From: an uncultured Chloroflexota bacterium
GTDB lineage: Bacteria; Chloroflexota; Limnocylindria; Limnocylindrales; CSP1-4
Reading direction: 5' to 3'
NCBI GenBank assembly: GCA_903930745.1
Contig: CAIYZX010000272.1
Location: 1-8,348, forward strand
DNA length: 8,348 bases
Made by a program: the position numbers and the translations under genes. Below, in pieces: positions 1 through 4,941 of this stretch (positions within the stretch are counted from its first letter, which is position 1; every line of letters starts with the position of its first letter). The notes under the pieces are model-generated. The model saw nothing but the letters and a program-made list of their open reading frames with translations, was not told where the DNA came from and ran no database searches.

Positions 1-84
1 AAGCATCACCTCTCCAAAAGTGACGACCCGGGCGGTGGTTGCGGTGGTCACGAGCTGCTGTCGTCCTCCATCGGCGGATGGTAG
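1..84 (+). CDS. possible C-terminal end of an unidentified protein (5' end outside window)
   Basis: Frame 1 is open from the first base to a TAG at 82-84, giving 27 residues. They include a Gly/Cys run (DPGGGCGGHELL) and end in SSSIGGW. The stop codon lies directly against a strong hairpin at 85-116 that looks like an intrinsic terminator, which is the main reason to believe this frame. No domain can be recognised from so short a piece. A second forward frame is also open here (bases 2 to about 180), but it runs straight through the hairpin and reads as Arg-rich noise. The Gly/Cys-rich tail could belong to a small peptide or to the disordered end of a larger protein. Identity unknown. Confidence 0.35.
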   Translation, partial: KHHLSKSDDPGGGCGGHELLSSSIGGW

Positions 85-120
85 CCGCCGGACGCCAAGG
101 GGGTGGCGTCCGGCGGTTTG
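85..120 (+). terminator. intrinsic terminator-like hairpin
   Basis: A perfect 13-bp stem pairs 85-97 (CCGCCGGACGCCA) with 104-116 (TGGCGTCCGGCGG) around a 6-base loop AGGGGG, and is followed by TTTG. The T tract is short, as is common in high-GC genomes. It begins at the base after the TAG of the frame ending at 84, so it probably ends that plus-strand transcript. No T tract exists on the other strand, so minus-strand use is less likely. Confidence 0.6.
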
Positions 121-374
121 GAGGAGCGGAAGTGCTGCGGACCAGGGCAGCCGGCACGCGGCGGGCGTGCACGACCGGAGGTGAAGACCGGGATGTGCGC
201 CGCACTCCTCCGAATCGTTGGCGCTGAGCCGCAACCTTCCCCCGGAAGGTACGGGGCGAGCACCCGATCCATGAACCCACGGCGGTCGCCACTAGGTGGA
301 CGAAAGTGAAGGGTGGCGAGCACCATGACAGGTACCGCGCGCGAATACACCGGGCGCCCGCCCAAGACAAGACG

Positions 375-403
375 TTGACACCGCCGCGCGCCCCCGCGAA
401 CCT
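375..403 (+). promoter_or_regulatory. weak candidate promoter for the GH88-gluconokinase pair
   Basis: A perfect -35 hexamer TTGACA lies at 375-380. With a 17-base spacer the -10 position is GAACCT (398-403), which matches TATAAT at only two positions. A conventional housekeeping promoter is therefore doubtful. The site is offered because of the exact -35 and its place about 100 bases before the start codon. If the transcript begins here, the hairpins at 176-324 lie upstream of it and are not part of this mRNA. Confidence 0.25.
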
Positions 404-470
404 TCGGCCCCATCGGCGGTCTGCGCCGGCAGTCCGCATCGGCCGTCCCCATCGGCGGACCACAGCACAC

Positions 471-475
471 AGGAG
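471..475 (+). promoter_or_regulatory. ribosome binding site of the GH88 gene
   Basis: AGGAG, 5 bases before the GTG at 481, fixes the start of the glycosidase gene. Confidence 0.75.
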
Positions 476-480
476 ATCCC

Positions 481-1857
481 GTGCGCATCGACCAGGCCAT
501 CACGCTCGAGGACCTTCGGGCTCCCCTGGCCGCCTTCTGGCCGGTCTCCGGCGCGAAGATCGCGGACATCTGCGAGCGCTGGGATCCCGTGAACGGCTCG
601 CCCGTCTTCACCATCCGCGGCACGTACACCAGCCAGGGCTGGACGGAGTGGACGCAGGGCTTCCAGTACGGCTGGGCGATCCTCCAGTACGACGCGTCCG
701 GCGACGAGCGCTTCCTTGAGCTGGGCCGGCGCGGCACGGTGGACCACATGGCGCGGCACGTCTCGCACACTGGCGTCCACGACCACGGCTTCAACAACGT
801 CAGCACGTACGGCAACCTGCGCCGGCTGATGCTGGAGGGCCGGCTGCCCGCCAATCCCTGGGAGCTGGCGTTCTACGAGCTGGCGCTCAAGACGTCCGGC
901 GCCGTGCAGGCCGCGCGCTGGCGGACCACGCACGATGGACCGGGCTACATCTACAGCTTCAACGGCCCGCAGTCCCTCTTCGACGACACCATCCGCTCCG
1001 TCCGCTCGCTCTCGCTGGGCCACCTCCTGGGGCACGTGCTGATGGGCGAGAACGACGAGAGGATCTCGCTCCTGCGGCGGGCGGTGGAGCACGCGCGGAC
1101 AACCGCCAAGTACAACGTGTTCTACGGCGAGGGCCGCGACATCTACGACGAGTGGGGCCGCTGCGCGCACGAGACGGTCTTCAACGTGAACGACGGGCGC
1201 TTCCGCACGCCGTCCACCCAGCAGGGCTACTCCGCGTTCTCCACCTGGACCCGCGGCCTCTCCTGGATCATGTCCGGGTACCCGGAGGAGCTGGAGTTCC
1301 TGGACGTGGTGCCGGACGCCGACCTTGAGCCCCTTGGCGGGCGCGCCGAGGTGGAGGCGTTCATGCTCCGCGCGGCGAAGGCGTCGTGCGACTTCTACAT
1401 CGCGAACACGGCGTCCGACGGCGTGCCGTACTGGGACACCGGGGCGCCGGGCCTGGTCCACCTCGAGGGCTGGCGGGACCGCCCGTCAGATCCGTTCAAC
1501 CCGCACGAGCCGGTGGACAGCTCGTCCGCGGCCATCGGCGCGCAGGGGCTGCTGCGCCTGGGCCGGTACCTCACCGCCCGGGGTGACGCGGACGGTGCTC
1601 GATACACGGCGGCCGGGCTCACGGCGCTGCGGACGATCCTGTCCGGGCCGTACCTCTCCACGGATCTCGGGCACCAGGGGCTGCTGCTCCACTCCGTGTA
1701 CCACCGGCCGCGGGGCTGGGATCTCGCGCCGGACGGCGACGGGGTGCCGCGCGGTGAGGCCGTGATGTGGGGCGACTATCACCTGGTGGAGGCCGCGCTC
1801 CTCGCCCAGCGGATGCTGGACGGCGGGCCGTATCCCACGTTCTTCGGGCCGCGGTGA
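481..1857 (+). CDS. glycoside hydrolase family 88-like protein (unsaturated glucuronyl hydrolase type)
   Basis: 458 residues with a GTG start and a good AGGAG site. It resembles GH88 (alpha/alpha)6 toroid enzymes, which hydrate the double bond of unsaturated uronic acids at the ends of oligosaccharides made by polysaccharide lyases. Motifs in order: HDHGF at 100-104, where D101 should match catalytic D88 of the Bacillus GL1 enzyme; FDDTIRS from 167, where D169 fits D149; GYSAFSTWTRGLSW at 249-262; PVDSSSAAIGAQGLL from 344; and MWGDYHLVEAAL, with GDY at 431-433. No signal peptide is seen, so it is probably cytoplasmic and acts on imported oligosaccharides. At 458 residues it is longer than the roughly 380-residue type enzyme. 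The gene ends in GTGA, shared with the gluconokinase start. The related GH105 family (unsaturated rhamnogalacturonyl hydrolase) is an alternative; the substrate is not determined. Confidence 0.85.
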   Translation: MRIDQAITLEDLRAPLAAFWPVSGAKIADICERWDPVNGSPVFTIRGTYTSQGWTEWTQGFQYGWAILQYDASGDERFLELGRRGTVDHMARHVSHTGVHDHGFNNVSTYGNLRRLMLEGRLPANPWELAFYELALKTSGAVQAARWRTTHDGPGYIYSFNGPQSLFDDTIRSVRSLSLGHLLGHVLMGENDERISLLRRAVEHARTTAKYNVFYGEGRDIYDEWGRCAHETVFNVNDGRFRTPSTQQGYSAFSTWTRGLSWIMSGYPEELEFLDVVPDADLEPLGGRAEVEAFMLRAAKASCDFYIANTASDGVPYWDTGAPGLVHLEGWRDRPSDPFNPHEPVDSSSAAIGAQGLLRLGRYLTARGDADGARYTAAGLTALRTILSGPYLSTDLGHQGLLLHSVYHRPRGWDLAPDGDGVPRGEAVMWGDYHLVEAALLAQRMLDGGPYPTFFGPR

Positions 1858-2387
1858 GCGAGGTGGCGGGGGCGGGCGCCGGGCGGGTCCCGGGGCCGGT
1901 CCGCGTGGTGGTGATGGGCGTCTCCGCCGTGGGCAAGTCCACGGTTGGGACGCTGCTGGCCGCCCACCTGGGGGCGGCCTTCGTGGACGGCGACGATCTC
2001 CAGCCGGCGGCCAACGTCGCGAAGATGTCGTCCGGCATCCCCCTCACGGACGAGGACCGGTGGCCCTGGCTGGACGCCGTCGCTGCCACGCTGGCCGACG
2101 GCTTCCGCGTGGTGGTGGCAGCCTCGGCCCTGCGGCGCGTCTACCGGGACCGGATCCTCGCCGGTGCACCCGGCACGGTCTTCGTCCACCTCGCGGCGAG
2201 CCCGGCCATCCTCCGCGTCCGCGCCAATGGCCGCACGGGCCACTTCATGCCCCCGGCGCTCCTGGATTCGCAGCTCGCCACGCTGGAGCCCCTGGCCCCG
2301 GACGAGCCGGGCTGGACCGTTGACGTGAGCACCGCCACCCCGGAGGCGGCCGCGGCCGAAGCCGCATCGCGAGTCCTCGCCGGCTGA
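1854..2387 (+). CDS. gntK: gluconokinase (GntK family)
   Basis: 177 residues, phosphorylating D-gluconate with ATP to 6-phosphogluconate, which enters the pentose phosphate or Entner-Doudoroff pathway; cytoplasmic. Signatures in order: P-loop GVSAVGKST at 22-30; DGDDL at 45-49 followed by QP (most relatives have HP); NVAKMSSGIPLTDEDRWPWL at 54-73; ASALRRVYRD in the middle; and GHFMPPALLDSQLATLEPL near the end. Length is normal for the family. I chose the GTG at 1854 because it overlaps the GH88 stop (GTGA), implying coupled translation. A GTG/GTG/GTG/ATG cluster at 1905-1916, just before the P-loop, is an alternative start, but no clear ribosome site precedes it. The 15 or so Gly/Ala/Pro-rich residues before the P-loop strand are not typical and may be dispensable. 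Confidence 0.92.
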   Translation: MSEVAGAGAGRVPGPVRVVVMGVSAVGKSTVGTLLAAHLGAAFVDGDDLQPAANVAKMSSGIPLTDEDRWPWLDAVAATLADGFRVVVAASALRRVYRDRILAGAPGTVFVHLAASPAILRVRANGRTGHFMPPALLDSQLATLEPLAPDEPGWTVDVSTATPEAAAAEAASRVLAG

Positions 2388-2636
2388 CACCCGGAGCCCG
2401 CGTCTCCCGCGGCGGTTCTGGCAGCCCACTGCCCGCCTGGCGGGCAACCCAGCCGACGCCCCGGCGATCCTGCATCTCCGCGCGGGCAGAATCTGCACGC
2501 GGTGGCCGGAAGCGTCGGATCTGCATCCGCAAGCGGGCAGGAATGCATCTCCGCCGTGCAGGTTGCCCGCCGGGCGGGCAGCGGGAAGAGGCGAGGGCAG
2601 CAGGACGCCAGCGGAAACACGGAGCGGGGGCGGGGC
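2388..2636. other. repeat-rich intergenic region
   Basis: No gene is supported here; short frames crossing it have compositionally biased translations. It holds an inverted pair of palindromic 21-mers (2429-2449 and 2561-2581) and short direct repeats between them. The promoter and leader of the aminotransferase gene follow. The left palindrome is 41 bases after the gluconokinase stop and might also help end that transcript, although no T tract follows it. Confidence 0.6.
2429..2581. repeat. REPIN-like element: two inverted palindromic 21-mers with a 111-base spacer
   Basis: Bases 2429-2449 match the reverse complement of 2561-2581 at 20 of 21 positions. Each arm is itself a hairpin, GCCCGCC/GGCGGGC with a 1-3 base loop (2431-2445 and 2565-2579), flanked by CT on one side and AACC on the other. 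Two inverted REP-like hairpins around a spacer is the layout of REPINs, non-autonomous elements mobilised by RAYT transposases in other bacteria. No transposase and no target-site duplication are visible. The spacer has the 11-mer TGCATCTCCGC twice (2471-2481 and 2544-2554). A pair of terminator hairpins is the simpler alternative. Confidence 0.5.
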
Positions 2637-2642
2637 TAGAAT
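2614..2642 (+). promoter_or_regulatory. probable promoter of the aminotransferase gene
   Basis: TAGAAT at 2637-2642 matches the -10 consensus at five of six positions and stands out in GC-rich surroundings. With a 17-base spacer the -35 position is GAAACA (2614-2619), matching at three of six. Transcription would begin near 2649, leaving a leader of about 27 bases before the GTG at 2676. Confidence 0.45.
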
Positions 2643-2664
2643 GCGCCACCCACCCTCGCCGCCC

Positions 2665-2669
2665 AGAGG
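2665..2669 (+). promoter_or_regulatory. ribosome binding site of the aminotransferase gene
   Basis: AGAGG, 6 bases before the GTG at 2676. It supports that start over internal candidates. Confidence 0.65.
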
Positions 2670-2675
2670 TGCCAC

Positions 2676-3875
2676 GTGACCACGCCCGAGCCCGCATCGG
2701 CCCCTTCGGCCACCCTGCGCCCCGCGCGCCGGACCGCCGCCGTCACCAGCTCCGCGGTGCGCGAGATCCTCAAGCTGACCCAGATGCCGGACGTGATCTC
2801 GCTGGCCGGCGGCCTGCCCGCCCCGGAGAGCTTCCCGGTGGACGCCCTGCGCGAGGCCTTCGACCACGTCCTCGCCACCGCGGGCACCAAGGCGCTCCAG
2901 TACAGCCTCACGGAGGGCGAGCCGGGCCTGCGCGCGTGGATCGCGGAGCGCGAGACCAAGGCCGGCGCTCCCACCAAGCCCGAAGAGGTGCTCGTGGTGG
3001 CGAGCAGCCAGCAGGGCCTGGACCTGATCGCGAAGGCGTTCGTGGAGCCGGAGTCGCCCACGATCGTGGAGTCGCCCACGTACCTCGGCGCGCTGCAGGC
3101 GTTCTCCGTCTTCGGCCCCACGTACCGGCTGCTGCCCACGGACGAGGGCGGGGCGATCCCCGAGGCGCTCGATGACATCGGCCCCGGCGCCTCCTTCATG
3201 TACCTGACGCCCAACTTCCAGAACCCCACCGGCCGGCTGATCTCCGCGGAGCGCCGCGCGCAGATCGCGGACGCGGCCCGCCGGCACGACTTCTGGATCG
3301 TGGAGGACGACCCCTACGGCGAGCTCTGGTACGAGTCCGCCCCGCCGCCCAGCCTCCGCGCGTGGGCCCCGGAGCGCACGATCCGGCTGTGCTCCTTCTC
3401 CAAGGTGCTGGCGCCGGGCCTCCGCCTGGGCTACATCACCGGGCCGTCGGAGGCGATCCAGCTCCTCGTGCGCCTCAAGCAGGCAACGGACCTCCAGACC
3501 GCCACGCTGACGCAGCTGGCCGCGGTCCGCGTCTTCGAGGGCGGCCTCCTTGAGCGCCACCTTCCCGCCGTCCGCGCACGCTACGCCTCCGCGGCGAGGG
3601 TGATCCTGGACGCGCTCGCCACCTCGATGCCCGAGGGCGTCACGTGGACGAGGCCCGTTGGCGGCATGTTCGTCTGGGCCACGCTGCCCGAGGGGATGGA
3701 CGCGGCCGAGATCCTGGTCCGGAGCGCCGCCCGCAAGGTGGCCTTCGTCCCGGGCGCGGCGTTCTACGCGGCGGACCCGGCGCGCAACACGGCGCGGATG
3801 TCGTTCGTGACGGTGCCGGAGGCGAAGCTGCGCGAGGGCGTGGCGATCCTGGGCGACGTGATCGCCGGGCGCTGA
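2676..3875 (+). CDS. PLP-dependent class I/II aminotransferase (2-aminoadipate/LysN-like or MocR-catalytic-domain type)
   Basis: 399 residues with a GTG start. It is a fold-type I PLP enzyme that moves an amino group between an amino acid and a 2-oxo acid in the cytoplasm. Seen in order: ISLAGGLPAPESFP near residues 40-54, typical of the aminoadipate/MocR-like subgroup; LQYSLTEGEPGLRAWIA; NPTG at 183-186; EDDPYGELWY with D212 and Y214, which contact the PLP pyridine nitrogen and hydroxyl; SFSKVLAPGLRLGY with K243 as the Schiff-base lysine; and R374 in ARMSF, which should bind the substrate carboxylate. Length is usual for the family, and no DNA-binding N-terminal domain is present, so it is not a MocR regulator. 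It has its own probable promoter and is not tightly linked to the gluconokinase. Substrate specificity (aminoadipate, branched-chain, aromatic) cannot be read from the sequence. Confidence 0.9.
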   Translation: MTTPEPASAPSATLRPARRTAAVTSSAVREILKLTQMPDVISLAGGLPAPESFPVDALREAFDHVLATAGTKALQYSLTEGEPGLRAWIAERETKAGAPTKPEEVLVVASSQQGLDLIAKAFVEPESPTIVESPTYLGALQAFSVFGPTYRLLPTDEGGAIPEALDDIGPGASFMYLTPNFQNPTGRLISAERRAQIADAARRHDFWIVEDDPYGELWYESAPPPSLRAWAPERTIRLCSFSKVLAPGLRLGYITGPSEAIQLLVRLKQATDLQTATLTQLAAVRVFEGGLLERHLPAVRARYASAARVILDALATSMPEGVTWTRPVGGMFVWATLPEGMDAAEILVRSAARKVAFVPGAAFYAADPARNTARMSFVTVPEAKLREGVAILGDVIAGR

Positions 3876-3896
3876 TTCCGCGGCCGGGCGCTCGCG

Positions 3897-3916
3897 GGCC
3901 GGGGACCGGACCGGCC
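3897..3916. terminator. weak hairpin between convergent genes
   Basis: GGCCGG (3897-3902) pairs with CCGGCC (3911-3916) around an 8-base loop, in the 55-base gap between the convergent aminotransferase and HEPN genes. There is no T tract on either strand. Position suggests a bidirectional stop signal, but such stems arise easily in DNA this GC-rich. Confidence 0.25.
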
Positions 3917-3930
3917 GGGGTGGGTCCGCG

Positions 3931-4371
3931 CTACTCGCCGTCCACCACGGTGGACTCCACCCCCTGTGCCTTGAACCATGCCGTCACCGCGGCGAGCACG
4001 ATCTCGCCGAGGCCCAGGGCGCGTGCGGCATCGTCGGCCGTGATCGTGTCGCCCTCGTCCGGGTAGCGCGCAGACGTCTCGATGTCCGCCAGCCAGGCGA
4101 GGGCTGATACGGGGAGCGGCGCGGCAAACCCTCGGGGCAACTGGACCGCAATCGCCGTGAGATCGTGGGTCAGCTCGAAGGGCGCATTGGCCAGCAGGAT
4201 CACGGCCTTGAGCGCCTTCTCCACGGCCTGCTGGGCGAGGTAGCCCACATTCCGGTTGGGGGCGCGGGCCTCGTGCAGGGCGGTCGCGCTCTCAAGGTCG
4301 CCGCGCGCGTACGCCAGCCATCGGGTGGCTTCGCCGCGGAAGTCCGCGAACTGCTTGCGTCTAGGCGGCAT
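3931..4371 (-). CDS. HEPN-domain protein (putative toxin partner of MNT)
   Basis: 146 residues with an ATG start. It is a small helical HEPN protein of the type that pairs with minimal nucleotidyltransferases. Seen: WLAYARGDLESATAL near 18-32 and YLAQQAVEKALKAVILL at 44-60, a hallmark helix of these proteins; then THDLTAIAVQLP from 68, and ARYPDEGDTIT further on. In studied MNT/HEPN pairs the HEPN protein is an RNase toxin silenced by AMPylation from MNT. Here the only histidines are H33 and H69, and neither has an Arg 5-7 residues before it, so the usual RX4-6H RNase motif is absent (position 62 is Asn). It may therefore be non-catalytic or use another site. The start overlaps the end of the MNT gene by 11 bases, and no well-spaced ribosome site is seen, so translation is probably coupled. 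No membrane segments. Confidence 0.85.
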   Translation of the reverse strand: MPPRRKQFADFRGEATRWLAYARGDLESATALHEARAPNRNVGYLAQQAVEKALKAVILLANAPFELTHDLTAIAVQLPRGFAAPLPVSALAWLADIETSARYPDEGDTITADDAARALGLGEIVLAAVTAWFKAQGVESTVVDGE

Positions 4372-4885
4372 AGAGCAGGACGCCTTCCTCCAGGGCGGCC
4401 GCGATCACGGTGCCGGGCCGGGGCACCACTGCCTCTGCCTCCGTGGCCACGAGGATGTCCTTGTCCACGACAAGGTCCGCGAGCGCGGTCCGGATTGCGA
4501 CACGCCGCTCCCGTCGATCACCCGCCGTGGCGAACACAACGAGGAGGTCCACGTCTGACAGGGGCTCCGCGACACCCCGTGCCTGGGAGCCGAACAGGAT
4601 CACCCGCGACGGGGCGAACTGCTCCACGATCCGGCGGGTCATCTCCGGGAGATGCCGGACCGCCCGGTCCGAGAGTCCGTGCGCTGCGTCAGGCCGCCAG
4701 CCGCCGGCCGCCAGGGCCCCACCGCAGCCGAGGAGCAGCGCGTTCAACGTTGAGGCACGAGGGTCCGTGCGGCCGGTCTCCACCCGAGCGATGGTGCTCT
4801 GGGGCACGCCGGTTCGCTCCGACAGGTCGCGCTGGGTCAGGCCAGCGCGCCGACGCTCCGTCCTGAGCAGGGTCTTCGCGTCCAC
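4361..4885 (-). CDS. XRE-family HTH / minimal nucleotidyltransferase fusion (putative antitoxin)
   Basis: 174 residues from a GTG at 4885. Residues 4-52 form an XRE/Cro-type helix-turn-helix (RRRAGLTQRDLSERTGVPQS, then ARVETGRTDP). Residues about 75-174 form a MNT-type polymerase-beta nucleotidyltransferase: FGSQARG at 98-104, SDVDLLVVF at 110-118 with D111 and D113 as metal ligands, and D143 in DKDILV as the likely third. Studied MNT proteins AMPylate and neutralise the HEPN toxin; the fused HTH would add autorepression. I chose 4885 over the GTG at 4927 because GAGG lies 6 bases before it (4892-4895), while the longer frame would begin upstream of the -10 box and translate the operator, adding 14 residues unlike an HTH start. 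It overlaps the HEPN gene by 11 bases and begins about 50 bases after the transketolase stop. Confidence 0.87.
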   Translation of the reverse strand: MDAKTLLRTERRRAGLTQRDLSERTGVPQSTIARVETGRTDPRASTLNALLLGCGGALAAGGWRPDAAHGLSDRAVRHLPEMTRRIVEQFAPSRVILFGSQARGVAEPLSDVDLLVVFATAGDRRERRVAIRTALADLVVDKDILVATEAEAVVPRPGTVIAAALEEGVLLYAA

Positions 4886-4891
4886 CAACCA

Positions 4892-4895
4892 CCTC
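4892..4895 (-). promoter_or_regulatory. ribosome binding site that decides the XRE-MNT start
   Basis: GAGG on the minus strand, 6 bases before the GTG at 4885. The upstream GTG at 4927 would lie outside the predicted transcript. Confidence 0.6.
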
Positions 4896-4899
4896 GATC

Positions 4900-4919
4900 T
4901 GATAGTGAATTCACTATCA
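4900..4919. promoter_or_regulatory. 20-bp perfect palindrome, probable XRE operator
   Basis: TGATAGTGAATTCACTATCA reads the same on both strands over all 20 bases and is 30% G+C in a region near 70%. It covers the -10 box and the expected transcription start of the XRE-MNT/HEPN genes. Dyad operators over the promoter are usual for HTH antitoxins that repress their own operon. Binding itself is inferred. Confidence 0.8.
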
Positions 4920-4941
4920 CCCGGCACCGGCGGTGTGTCAA
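4913..4941 (-). promoter_or_regulatory. promoter of the XRE-MNT/HEPN operon
   Basis: On the minus strand, TTGACA (4941-4936, perfect -35), a 17-base spacer, then GATAGT (4918-4913, four of six matches to the -10 consensus). The -35 box includes the TGA stop of the transketolase gene (4940-4938). Transcription would start near 4906, inside the palindrome, leaving a leader of about 20 bases. The toxin-antitoxin genes can thus be expressed apart from the transketolase, while read-through from upstream remains possible. Confidence 0.72.

Larger units (their letters stand above)
117..480 (+). other. long leader / intergenic region without a convincing gene
   Basis: These 364 bases lie between the hairpin and the GH88 start. 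The short open frames here have Arg/Pro/Gly-rich translations and no clear start signals, so none is called. Visible structure: CGGAGG 176-181 pairing with CCTCCG 207-212 around an inner GTGC/GCAC hairpin (195-205); ACCTTCC/GGAAGGT with loop CCC (234-250); CCAC/GTGG (289-299); and GGTG/CACC (312-324). The 10-mer GGCGAGCACC occurs at 255-264 and 315-324. A TTGACA box is at 375-380, and CCCCATCGGCGG occurs at 408-419 and 447-458. The string of hairpins could be a structured leader RNA, but I cannot match it to a known riboswitch class. Confidence 0.5.

Noticed and set aside
225..275. Resemblance of GAGCCGCAACC plus hairpin plus GGTAC to SAM-type or c-di-AMP riboswitch cores
   Set aside because: Only short words agree. 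The required flanking helices and conserved joining segments could not be found, so no riboswitch class is called.
48..1461. Two long minus-strand frames (48-854 and 292-1461)
   Set aside because: Both are antisense to the GH88 gene or cross the non-coding leader, with no recognisable motif or convincing ribosome site.
1779..3560. 593-codon minus-strand frame opposite gluconokinase and aminotransferase
   Set aside because: A by-product of high GC at third positions; its translation is low-complexity and runs through the intergenic repeats and two well-supported genes.
3940..3955. GTCCACC/GGTGGAC inverted repeat near the aminotransferase-HEPN junction
   Set aside because: It lies within the last codons of the HEPN gene, has a two-base loop too tight for a hairpin and no T tract, so it is probably a coding coincidence.
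4886..4927. Upstream GTG at 4927 as the start of the XRE-MNT protein
   Set aside because: It lies upstream of the predicted -10 box, would translate the operator, and has no ribosome site, unlike the GTG at 4885.
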